DNA from: Flavobacteriaceae bacterium
GTDB lineage: Bacteria; Bacteroidota; Bacteroidia; Flavobacteriales; Flavobacteriaceae
Length of the DNA stretch: 52,482 nucleotides
Reading direction: 5' to 3'
Assembly: GCA_024643385.1 (NCBI GenBank)
Contig: JAHEMZ010000013.1
Coordinates: forward strand, 1-52,482
Numbering within the stretch: the first letter of the stretch is position 1; each line of letters begins with the position of its first letter. Positions 44,547 through 51,784 of the stretch are shown here, one piece after another. Under the pieces are notes generated by a model. That model had not been told where the DNA came from. It made no database searches and saw only the letters and a list, made by a program, of their open reading frames with translations. The position numbers were made by a program, and so were the translations under genes.

Positions 44547-44786
44547 TTACTTGTTCAAGAAACCTTTTTCGCGGGCTTCTTTGATAACTGCGGAAATTCC
44601 TTTTTTATTAATGTTCTTAATTGCTGAAGTAGAAACTTTCAAAGTTACCCACTTATCTTCCTCAGGAATGTAGAAACGCTTCTTCACCAAATTCGCGTTG
44701 AATTTACGCTTGGTCTTGTTCATGGCGTGAGAAACATTGTTCCCTACCATTGCTTTCTTTCCCGTTAGCTCACAAACTCTTGACAT
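44547..44786 (-). CDS. rpmB: 50S ribosomal protein L28
   Basis: A 79-residue protein starting MSRVCELTGKKAMVGNNVSH, then NKTKRKFNANLVKKRFYIPE, the L28 hallmark. Like L33 in this cluster it has one Cys only (C5), lacking the four-Cys zinc site, so it is the C-minus form. It is first in the rpmB-rpmG-DUF4295 transcript, with a well-spaced promoter upstream. Confidence 0.97.
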   Translation of the reverse strand: MSRVCELTGKKAMVGNNVSHAMNKTKRKFNANLVKKRFYIPEEDKWVTLKVSTSAIKNINKKGISAVIKEAREKGFLNK

Positions 44787-44821
44787 AACCTAATATTTGA
44801 TAGTAATTTTTAAACAGGGTG

Positions 44822-44852
44822 CAAATTTAAGAAAATTAATTTGCTCGTACAA
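44822..44852 (-). promoter_or_regulatory. rpmB promoter: TTG and -7 box TAAATTTG
   Basis: TTG (44852-44850) is followed after 20 bases by TAAATTTG (44829-44822), both on the minus strand. This is one of the best-spaced promoters in the window. The rpmB ATG is 35 bases downstream. Confidence 0.7.
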
Positions 44853-44862
44853 CAAAAGAATT

Positions 44863-46110
44863 TCAGTTTTTTAAAATTTCTTTTAGTAGCATTTCAAAAG
44901 CCTTGTTTACGGATTTCTGAATTACCCGTTCCCGTGCTTTGCCAAAGAGGAATTTTTCCGATACAATGCCATCCGGACCGGCAATAGCAATACATACCGT
45001 ACCTACCTCATCCTTGCCATCTCCCTTATCAGGTCCGGCGATTCCTGTCGTAGCAATGGCATAGTCACTTTGAAAAAGTAAATTGGACCTAGTCGCCATG
45101 GCCTCGGCCACCTGCAAACTGACCACATTATGTTTTTTTATGGTTTCAGCACTGACTCCTAAAATACTGGTTTTCAACTCTGTGGCATAAGGTATAATAC
45201 TTCCTTGATAGAAACTTGATACCCCTGCGTGTTGTGTAATTTCCTCGGCAATTGCCCCTCCGGTACAACTTTCAGCCAGACTGAGCGTCTTCCCTTTCTT
45301 TATAAGCAATTCACCTATTCGATTCACCACAGACGTTTCATCTTCATAACCTACCGCAATATCTTCCAGTATTTTCCATAATTCTTCCATTAGGCTATCC
45401 ACCGACTCCATTAATTTTACCTGGTCTTTACCCTTTGAGGACAGTCGCAGTCGCACCCTTCCAAAAGAGGGTAAATAGGCAAGCTTTATGGAGGGAGGCA
45501 GATTTTCTTCCCAATGGGCTATCCGTTCCGCGATGGTACTTTCGCCCAGACCATACGTTAAAAGTGTTTTGTGGTAAATAAACGGTCGGTCGAAACGATC
45601 AATCACCCTTGGCAGCACTTTGTTCGTAAGTAAACTTTTCATTTCATACGGAACTCCGGGCATCGATACAAAAACGACTCCGTCCCTTTCCATCCACATC
45701 CCCGGCGCCGTACCGTGTTCATTAAGTAAAACAGTTGCTGTAGAAGGTACTAACGCTTGATTTAAATTGATTTGACTAGGAATCTTATTAAAATAGGTGT
45801 GAAAAAGTTCTTTGATATGTTGCAAAGTGGGAAGATCCTCTACCAAGGTATCTCCGAGGAATTCACAAAAGCATTGCTTGGTAATATCGTCTTTCGTAGG
45901 ACCCAACCCCCCTGTCACCAATACCAGTTGAGCTCTTTGCTTTGCTTCTTCCAGTGCAGTTAAAATGTGTTGTTTATCGTCCTGAATGGAGGTAATCTGA
46001 TAAACCTGAACCCCGATCTTATTGAGTTGCTGGCTTATAAAGGCAGAGTTGGTGTCTACAATTTGGCCAATGAGAATCTCATCACCAATAGTTATAATTT
46101 CCGCAAGCAT
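44863..46110 (-). CDS. cinA: CinA-family nicotinamide-nucleotide amidohydrolase
   Basis: A 415-residue two-domain protein. The N-terminal MoaB-like part has ITIGDEILIGQIVDTNSAF, VTGGLGPTKDDITK and a segment VFVSMPGVPYEMKSLL. The C-terminal amidohydrolase domain (about residues 255-410) has LAESCTGGAIAEEITQ and ATTGIAGPDKGDGKDEVGTV. The family deamidates NMN in NAD salvage. The old name, competence/damage-inducible protein, does not imply competence here. Its ATG directly follows the stop of the Hpt gene; it is last in an exonuclease-FAH-Hpt-CinA operon. Confidence 0.95.
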   Translation of the reverse strand: MLAEIITIGDEILIGQIVDTNSAFISQQLNKIGVQVYQITSIQDDKQHILTALEEAKQRAQLVLVTGGLGPTKDDITKQCFCEFLGDTLVEDLPTLQHIKELFHTYFNKIPSQINLNQALVPSTATVLLNEHGTAPGMWMERDGVVFVSMPGVPYEMKSLLTNKVLPRVIDRFDRPFIYHKTLLTYGLGESTIAERIAHWEENLPPSIKLAYLPSFGRVRLRLSSKGKDQVKLMESVDSLMEELWKILEDIAVGYEDETSVVNRIGELLIKKGKTLSLAESCTGGAIAEEITQHAGVSSFYQGSIIPYATELKTSILGVSAETIKKHNVVSLQVAEAMATRSNLLFQSDYAIATTGIAGPDKGDGKDEVGTVCIAIAGPDGIVSEKFLFGKARERVIQKSVNKAFEMLLKEILKN

Positions 46111-46452
46111 TTAAATATTAAAATCTCTTTTCAATTGCTCAAAAACAATCTGCAGGGTTTCGTTCACTCTATCAACGGATGTCATAATAGTGGTGGAACT
46201 TTTCGAAGTTTTTGTCCATGATTCAATAGCCGTAACGTCTTTTGATAAATCAATGCCCAACATTTCTATATTAGGTTTCATTTTGTGGGCAAATTGATAG
46301 GCTAATTCTTTGTTGTCATTTTGCACTGCCATCACCAACGCTTTGAGGTCGGGAGGAATTTCTTCTAAAAAGGCCTGGGCGATCACCGCCATAAAGTCGG
46401 AGTCATCCCCAGCAATTTCCTTTAAACTATCGGTCGAATAAATCTTACTCAT
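46111..46452 (-). CDS. Stand-alone Hpt (histidine phosphotransfer) domain protein
   Basis: A 113-residue four-helix Hpt domain. The phosphoacceptor is H56 in AYQFAHKMKPNIEMLGI; the K two residues after is typical, while the usual Gly after the Lys is Pro here. A single-domain Hpt protein relays phosphate between a hybrid kinase and a response regulator, but none is encoded nearby. It sits between FAH-family and cinA genes with no gap to cinA, so it is expressed with metabolic genes. Partners unknown. Confidence 0.85.
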   Translation of the reverse strand: MSKIYSTDSLKEIAGDDSDFMAVIAQAFLEEIPPDLKALVMAVQNDNKELAYQFAHKMKPNIEMLGIDLSKDVTAIESWTKTSKSSTTIMTSVDRVNETLQIVFEQLKRDFNI

Positions 46453-46454
46453 TT

Positions 46455-47066
46455 TTATTTAACTTTTATCGAGAACATCTCGTCACTTTCTATATATCCC
46501 TTTAACACATCATCCGGGTGAACCTGTCCCACACCGCTGGGAGTTCCAGTAAATATAACATCTCCAATCTTTACTGTGAAATATTTTGAAATATATTCGA
46601 TTAACTCATCAATTTTCCACAACATATACGAAGTATTTCCGGTTTGCACAGCATTTCCATTTTGTTCCAATGAAAAATTTATATCATTGAGATCCGCGAA
46701 TTGAGTTTTCGAGACAAAATTACCGATCACCGCAGAACCGTCGAACGCTTTCGCCAGTTCCCATGGTAACCCTTTCTCTTTGAGATGATTTTGGATATCT
46801 CTTGCAGTAAAATCGATTCCTAAACCAATTTCGTCATAGTACTTATGGGCAAACTTCCGGTCTATGTACTTCCCTATCTTATTAATTTTCACAAGGATCT
46901 CCACTTCATAATGAATATTTTGAGAAAATTCAGGAATGATGAAGGGGTTGTTTTTTAAAACAACGGCTGAATCGGGCTTTAAAAAAAGTACCGGACTACT
47001 TGGCCTTTCACTATCCAACTCCTGTATATGAGCGGCATAATTCCTTCCCACACAAATAATCTTCAT
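46455..47066 (-). CDS. Fumarylacetoacetate hydrolase (FAH) family protein
   Basis: A 203-residue metal-dependent enzyme of the FAH fold, short form. It starts KIICVGRNYAAHIQELDSE, a FAH-family entry. EVEILVKINKIGKYIDRKF provides the metal-binding E-x-E, and GIDFTARDIQNHLKEKGLPW is the conserved D-x-T-x-R-D segment. GDVIFTGTPSGVGQVHPDD ends the core. Family activities include acylpyruvate hydrolysis and oxaloacetate decarboxylation or tautomerisation; which applies is not decidable here. It lies 10 bases after the exonuclease gene and 2 before the Hpt gene. Confidence 0.9.
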   Translation of the reverse strand: MKIICVGRNYAAHIQELDSERPSSPVLFLKPDSAVVLKNNPFIIPEFSQNIHYEVEILVKINKIGKYIDRKFAHKYYDEIGLGIDFTARDIQNHLKEKGLPWELAKAFDGSAVIGNFVSKTQFADLNDINFSLEQNGNAVQTGNTSYMLWKIDELIEYISKYFTVKIGDVIFTGTPSGVGQVHPDDVLKGYIESDEMFSIKVK

Positions 47067-47076
47067 TGTAAAATAC

Positions 47077-47850
47077 TTATAACTTATTATTGAACTTCCT
47101 TACCTTAACTCTGGTAAGTACCTTTTTAGTATACAAGGGGAAATCTGCATTCAACAACCACCCAAAATAACCCGGTTCCTTTTCTAAAATTTCCTCAACC
47201 AACACTCCTTTGTGTTTACCGAAAGTGAAAATCTCTTCTCCATCCTTGTTATAGCCAATAAAACCGGCAAAATCAGCAAATTCACGATGGGAACTGAATT
47301 CAGCTAAAAAATTGACGTCATTTTCCAACTCGTCGTAGCGAGCTAATTGTGCCTTTAGTACTTCGTAGGTCGCTAAAGTATCTGCTTCGGCACTATGGGC
47401 ATTTTCTAACGATTTATCACAGTAGAATTTATACGCTGCTTCGAGGGTTCTCTTTTCCATTTTGTGAAAAATGGTCTGAACGTCCACCGATTGCGCCTTT
47501 TTCATATCAAAGTCGATTTCGGCTCGCAACATTTCTTCCGCAAGTAATGGAATATCAAATCGGTTGCTGTTGAAACCGCCTAAATCACTGTCTTTGATCA
47601 GCTGAAATACCTTGGGGGCTAATTCATTAAAAGTGGGTTCATTCGCCACCATCTCATTCGTGATCCCGTGGATATCACTTGCTTGTTTCGGAATCGGCAT
47701 TTCGGGGTTCACCCTCCATGTATAGCTTTCCTTATTACCATTTGGGAAAACTTTTAAAATCGAGATCTCTACGATACGGTCACTTGCTACATTGATCCCT
47801 GTGGTTTCCAGATCAAAGAAGCAAATAGGCTTGTTTAAATTTAACTGCAT
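47077..47850 (-). CDS. DnaQ-type 3'-5' exonuclease with ExoX-like C-terminal domain
   Basis: A 257-residue DEDDh exonuclease. Exo I is CFFDLETTGINVASD, Exo II is FNSNRFDIPLLAEE, and Exo III is NAHSAEADTLATYEVL (H and D). This is a proofreading-type fold for DNA or RNA ends. The C-terminal 60 residues include IFTFGKHKGVLVEEILEKEP and GYFGWLL, the FGKxKG...W motif of the ExoX-like/DUF3820 domain. It has a -7 box 16 bases upstream and leads the operon exonuclease-FAH-Hpt-cinA. Confidence 0.92.
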   Translation of the reverse strand: MQLNLNKPICFFDLETTGINVASDRIVEISILKVFPNGNKESYTWRVNPEMPIPKQASDIHGITNEMVANEPTFNELAPKVFQLIKDSDLGGFNSNRFDIPLLAEEMLRAEIDFDMKKAQSVDVQTIFHKMEKRTLEAAYKFYCDKSLENAHSAEADTLATYEVLKAQLARYDELENDVNFLAEFSSHREFADFAGFIGYNKDGEEIFTFGKHKGVLVEEILEKEPGYFGWLLNADFPLYTKKVLTRVKVRKFNNKL

Positions 47851-47866
47851 GCTTTAGTTTGTATTA

Positions 47867-47874
47867 CAAAAATA
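47867..47874 (-). promoter_or_regulatory. -7 box (TATTTTTG) of the exonuclease operon
   Basis: Exact TAnnTTTG match on the minus strand, 16 bases before the ATG. A weaker box, TATCTTCG (47882-47889), faces the other way for the plus-strand gene at 47902. Confidence 0.6.
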
Positions 47875-47901
47875 GTATTAATATCTTCGTTTCCCGGCAT
47901 C

Positions 47902-48282
47902 ATGAACAAAGTTATTCTACTCCTTTTTGTCTTCTTCGGCTCAACTTTACTTGCACAAAATGAAAAGATCATTATTTCTGAGATCAGAATGGGTAAAAAA
48001 GTAATTCTTGAAGCGGAAAATATAACGGCTGATACCTTGCATATCTTTCTTATCATTCACGCGACAGGCTACCGACGAAGTGCCGATAGACCCGTCCCCA
48101 AAATTTTACCTCCATTTTCAAAGGAATCGATCATCACATTGATAGAACTGGATCCTGAACATGCAAATTATACGTATGAGGTCATCATAAAGGATGAGGT
48201 AACCCATGGAAAAGATTTTGTTGACAAGGAAGATGTGATCGATGTAGAAAACTTCCTGAAGGATAAAATTGTGGTTTTTTAA
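47902..48282 (+). CDS. Exported N-terminal half of a probable split glutaredoxin-like protein
   Basis: A 126-residue protein with a signal peptide (MNKVILLLFVFFGSTLLAQ). The mature part looks like one beta-rich domain (KIIISEIRMGKKVILEAENI ... NYTYEVIIKDE) and ends KDKIVVF at a TAA just after six T residues. The last residues KIVVF are what one expects as the first strand of a thioredoxin-like fold. In the -1 frame the sequence continues LIDDCEKCELLLTQL, so one missing T would explain the stop. As it stands the gene lacks its CxxC domain. See the paired entry and the finding. No other family assignment could be made for the N-terminal domain. Confidence 0.65.
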   Translation: MNKVILLLFVFFGSTLLAQNEKIIISEIRMGKKVILEAENITADTLHIFLIIHATGYRRSADRPVPKILPPFSKESIITLIELDPEHANYTYEVIIKDEVTHGKDFVDKEDVIDVENFLKDKIVVF

Positions 48283-48518
48283 TCGATGATTGTGAAAAAT
48301 GTGAACTTTTGTTGACTCAATTGAAGAAAGAAAGAATCAGCTATCAATATTTTTATCTGCACGAACACCCATTACTATATCGACAGTATATGACTTATAT
48401 CTCAAAGGAGCTTACGGCAGATGTAAAGATTCTGTTTCCCTTAATCTGGAATAAAAAGCACCCCATTTTTGGGTACGACAATCTTTCAACCTTAATGGTA
48501 GATCTTAAAAATTTTTAA
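48276..48518 (+). pseudogene. Glutaredoxin-like C-terminal domain cut off by a frameshift
   Basis: From the T run at 48275-48280 onward, the frame FLIDDCEKCELLLTQLKKER continues to NLSTLMVDLKNF and a stop at 48518. A CxxC motif (CEKC) after a beta strand, followed by a helix, a strand (ISYQYFYL), helices, a strand and Pro region (KILFPLIW) and a Gly (FGYDNL) fits a glutaredoxin-like fold. No ATG, GTG or TTG precedes the CxxC in this frame before the upstream stop at 48264-48266. A TTG at 48309 comes after both Cys, so an independent start there would miss the active site. Its 3' end overlaps the E2 gene by 4 bases. Could be a true mutation, slippage or sequencing error. Confidence 0.6.
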
Positions 48519-49831
48519 AATTCGCGTTTCATATCCCACGCTTCGAGATAATCCGCCACTCTTTTAACGAATTGTCCTCCCAAGGCACCGTTTACCACCC
48601 GATGATCATAGCTGTGAGACAAGAACATTTTATAACGAATTCCAATGAAATCTCCTTCAGGAGTTTCGATCACAGCGGGCACTTTTCGTATAGCACCTAA
48701 AGCCAAGATACCAACCTGCGGTTGATTGATAATAGGTGTGCCCATGATGCTTCCAAAGGTCCCCACATTAGTTACGGTATAGGTTCCGCCTTGAATTTCA
48801 TCCGGTTTTAGTTGGTTGTTTCTCGCGCGATTAGCCAAATCGTTTACTGCTTTGCTCATCCCAACCAAGTTCAGTTGATCTGCTTTTTTAATGACCGGCA
48901 CGATCAAATTACCATCACCTAAAGCAGCGGCCATTCCTAAATTGATATCCTTTCTCTTGATAATTCGATCCCCATCAACCGAAATATTCATCATTGGAAA
49001 ATCTTTTAATGACTTTGCCACAGCCTCCATAAAGATTGGGGTAAAGGTTAGTTTTTCGCCTTCTCGCTTTTCAAAGGAATCTTTTACTTTATTTCGCCAG
49101 TTCCAGATCTTGGTTACATCGCATTCTACAAAACTTTGCACATGCGCTGATGTTGAAATGCTCTCAACCATATGATGAGCAATGAGTTTACCCATACGGG
49201 TCATTTCAATTATTTCATCCCCACCATTAACAGAAACCGGACTTTTCACAGGTTTAGGTGCCGTTGCAGCCGTTGTTTCCATTGTTTTCTGAATCGGAAC
49301 TTCCTGGCTTGAAACCTTTACTTTCGCACCTCTGTTTTCGAGGTAAGACAGCATATCGTTTTTGGTTACTCTGCCGTCTTTACCGGAACCGGGAATGGTA
49401 TCCAATTCAGATTGAGAAATTCCTTCCGCAGTTGCCATATTTTTCACCAAAGGAGAGTAAAAACGATCGCCGCTGCTCTGAACAGGATTGTGTACGGTCT
49501 CCATCGCCTTCGTAACGGATTCTTCTACTTTTGAAACCACTTCCTGGGTTACTTCAGGTTGCGCCGCTGCCGCTGATTCTGCCATCACACCTTCTGTTTC
49601 TATAATCGCTAAAGTTTGACCTACTTGTACCACATCATCCGTTTGAAACAATTGCTCCACCAATACTCCTTCTACCTCACTGGGAACTTCACTATCAACC
49701 TTATCGGTTGCGATTTCCAACACAGCTTCATCCATTTCAATCCTATCACCCACCTTTTTAAGCCAATTGGTAACTGTTGCTTCCGCAACGCTTTCACCCA
49801 TTTTTGGTAATTTCAGTTCAAATCTTGCCAT
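48515..49831 (-). CDS. 2-oxo acid dehydrogenase E2 (dihydrolipoyl acyltransferase)
   Basis: A 438-residue E2 subunit. The lipoyl domain has ATDKVDSEVPSEVEG; K44 is the expected lipoylation site. The linker is Ala/Pro/Thr-rich. The peripheral-subunit-binding domain (about 120-165) includes YSPLVKNMATAEGISQSEL and GRVTKNDML. The catalytic domain includes IEMTRMGKLIAHHM and ends SHSYDHRVVNGALGGQF. The HxxxDG motif reads H410-R-V-V-N414-G415, with Asn in place of the usual Asp. The N-terminal lipoyl domain and branched-chain-like motif make it a BCKDH- or OGDH-type E2; the exact substrate is undecided. A -7 box lies 33 bases upstream. Confidence 0.92.
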   Translation of the reverse strand: MARFELKLPKMGESVAEATVTNWLKKVGDRIEMDEAVLEIATDKVDSEVPSEVEGVLVEQLFQTDDVVQVGQTLAIIETEGVMAESAAAAQPEVTQEVVSKVEESVTKAMETVHNPVQSSGDRFYSPLVKNMATAEGISQSELDTIPGSGKDGRVTKNDMLSYLENRGAKVKVSSQEVPIQKTMETTAATAPKPVKSPVSVNGGDEIIEMTRMGKLIAHHMVESISTSAHVQSFVECDVTKIWNWRNKVKDSFEKREGEKLTFTPIFMEAVAKSLKDFPMMNISVDGDRIIKRKDINLGMAAALGDGNLIVPVIKKADQLNLVGMSKAVNDLANRARNNQLKPDEIQGGTYTVTNVGTFGSIMGTPIINQPQVGILALGAIRKVPAVIETPEGDFIGIRYKMFLSHSYDHRVVNGALGGQFVKRVADYLEAWDMKREF

Positions 49832-49864
49832 AACTTATTCGAAATTTATACAATAAAATGCCTG

Positions 49865-49872
49865 CAAAATTA
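49865..49872 (-). promoter_or_regulatory. -7 box (TAATTTTG) of the E2 gene
   Basis: Exact TAnnTTTG match on the minus strand, 33 bases before the ATG at 49831. Confidence 0.55.
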
Positions 49873-49948
49873 ATTAAAATTCAAGGTTTTGGTTTTATAT
49901 TTTTCAAAAGGTTTGCGAAAAAGAGCTATTCTATTGTGAATTTGATAA

Positions 49949-51079
49949 TTAAAATCGCTTTACTTCACCCTTTTGATCACTCTGATCACTTCCAACGATA
50001 AAATTACAGCCCGGAGGTCGTATTCTGAATTTATTATGCCTGTTTTTTTGCTTAGACATCACTTCGAAGATCTGACTATAGGATAGGTAGTGAGAATCAA
50101 AAACCAACATCTTACGATTTACCAGATCTTCGTCTACTGCTCTTAATGCTACTGATCGAACAGGAATTTCATATTGTTCTGAAAGTAATTTAAGCAAATT
50201 CAAATCTTCGGTCAAAACCCATATTTCCTCGGATTCCGGCAATTCCTCTCCTTGCCCTTTGGGTGTACGAGTTTGTATATAGCGAGTGATAGAAATCCCT
50301 GCATCCACGGCGAAGTTTAATAATTTATGGGAGGAAAAATGCTTTTTATAGAAAATATGCATTGCGCTATAAAACCGATCAAAATAGGCCTTATCTCGTT
50401 GTGTACTTTCCCCCTTATAGTGTAATACTTTGATCAGACCACTGTAATAATTTGTTCGTTCCAACTTTAAAAGTTTATAGCAAAGGTCTATATCCTCACC
50501 GTACATGAAGTAATCCTCGTCAAATCCCTTCGCTTTTAAAAAAAGTTCACGTTCCATGAACATAAAAGCTCCTGCTAAAATTTCGACAGCACCCACCCCT
50601 TCTTTTGCCACATGTTTCGCATAATAACCATATTTGCCTTGAGTAAATCCAAGAACTTTTAACAAGGATCTTCGAGGGGTAGGTAAATTGCGTTTGCTCT
50701 CGGGAAGAAAATTTCCGGTACCGTCCATATAATAAAGTCCGAGCGCTCCCATATTCAGATTGCTTTCGGCAAATTGAATACAATAATCAAAAGTATCTTC
50801 TGCCACTGCCGTATCGGGATTTAGAATACAGACGTACATTCCTTTTGCGATTTCTGCGGCCTGATTATTGGCCTTACTAAACCCAATATTCTCTTTATTC
50901 TGTAAAAAAATAATTTCCGGAAAGCGATTCTTGACCATTTCGGCACTGCCATCATTCGAGGCATTATCCACAACGATAATCTCAGCTTCGATAGTACGAA
51001 TGGCTTTTTGTACGGAAAGAATGCACTGCTCTAGGAAAGAGCGAACATTGTAGTTTAAAATAATTACCGAAAGTTTCAA
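49949..51079 (-). CDS. Glycosyltransferase family 2
   Basis: A 376-residue GT-A enzyme. It starts LSVIILNYNVRSFLEQCILS; IIVVDNASNDGSAEMVK gives the nucleotide-binding D, and YVCILNPDTAVAEDT provides the N-P-D version of the DxD motif. The middle has AGAFMFMERELFLKAKGFDE and YFMYGEDIDLCYKLL, with the E-D-x-D-L-C-x-R/K pattern of rhamnosyltransferase-like enzymes. The last 100 residues are a soluble extension without clear transmembrane helices. It starts 3 bases after recR's stop and is thus co-transcribed with recR. Target glycan unknown. Confidence 0.9.
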   Translation of the reverse strand: MKLSVIILNYNVRSFLEQCILSVQKAIRTIEAEIIVVDNASNDGSAEMVKNRFPEIIFLQNKENIGFSKANNQAAEIAKGMYVCILNPDTAVAEDTFDYCIQFAESNLNMGALGLYYMDGTGNFLPESKRNLPTPRRSLLKVLGFTQGKYGYYAKHVAKEGVGAVEILAGAFMFMERELFLKAKGFDEDYFMYGEDIDLCYKLLKLERTNYYSGLIKVLHYKGESTQRDKAYFDRFYSAMHIFYKKHFSSHKLLNFAVDAGISITRYIQTRTPKGQGEELPESEEIWVLTEDLNLLKLLSEQYEIPVRSVALRAVDEDLVNRKMLVFDSHYLSYSQIFEVMSKQKNRHNKFRIRPPGCNFIVGSDQSDQKGEVKRF

Positions 51080-51082
51080 ATC

Positions 51083-51703
51083 TCAGGAACTTTTTAAGGA
51101 GGTTTCGAAGGGTATTCGATTGATGATACTTCGTCCAAGGGTAACCTCATCCGCGTATTCTAATTCATCCCCTACCGATATTCCACGTGCAATAGTGGTA
51201 GTGATCACGTTACATCCTTCAATTTGTTTAAAGATATAGAAATTAGTGGTATCCCCTTCCATCGTCGAGCTTAATGCTAAAATTAATTCAATAATCTTTC
51301 CGCTCTTTACCTTTTCTACCAAGGAGGTGATATTTAAATCGCCGGGGCCAACTCCATCCATAGGTGAAATCTTGCCTCCCAATACATGATAATGTCCTCG
51401 AAACTGACTCGTATTTTCAATAGCCATTACATCTCGTATATCTTCCACTACACACACAATACGCTCATCACGGTTGGAATTAGCGCATATTTCACACAGT
51501 TTCGAATCTGAAATGTTATGACAGTTCTCACAGAAATTTATTTGAGTTCGCATATGTTGCAAACTCTGTGATAATTGTATGGTTCTGGCTTCAGGCTGTT
51601 TCAATAGATGTAAGACCAGCCGTAAGGCGGTACGTTTCCCTATCCCGGGAAGTTGGGACATTTCGTTAACGGCATTTTCTAATAATTTTGACGAGAAATC
51701 CAT
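51083..51703 (-). CDS. recR: Recombination mediator protein RecR
   Basis: A 206-residue protein of the RecFOR pathway, which loads RecA on gapped DNA. The start [29 protein letters not shown] carries the helix-hairpin-helix (LPGIGKRTA). The zinc finger is [16 protein letters not shown]. The Toprim domain has [16 protein letters not shown] and [16 protein letters not shown] longer start at 51766 is rejected, since a terminator hairpin lies in that extension. The TATCTTTC at 51720-51727 is a near-consensus -7 box on the minus strand, 16 bases before the ATG. Confidence 0.96.
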   Translation of the reverse strand: MDFSSKLLENAVNEMSQLPGIGKRTALRLVLHLLKQPEARTIQLSQSLQHMRTQINFCENCHNISDSKLCEICANSNRDERIVCVVEDIRDVMAIENTSQFRGHYHVLGGKISPMDGVGPGDLNITSLVEKVKSGKIIELILALSSTMEGDTTNFYIFKQIEGCNVITTTIARGISVGDELEYADEVTLGRSIINRIPFETSLKSS

Positions 51704-51729
51704 GGGCAAATATTGAGGGAAAGATAGCA

Positions 51730-51764
51730 AAAAAGCCTCAGAAAAACGGTGTCTTTCCGAGGCC
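51730..51764 (-). terminator. Terminator of the T9SS protein gene, upstream of recR
   Basis: On the minus strand GCCTC (51764-51760) pairs with GAGGC (51740-51736), extended inward by GGAAA / TTTTC with one mismatch, followed by six T (51735-51730). Confidence 0.8.
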
Positions 51765-51784
51765 ATTCCAATTAAAGTTGTTCC

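Noticed and set aside
48309-48518. Independent 69-residue gene starting at TTG 48309
   Set aside because: This start comes after both Cys of the CxxC motif and inside a glutaredoxin-like fold, so a stand-alone gene from here makes little sense; a frameshifted 3' half is the better reading.
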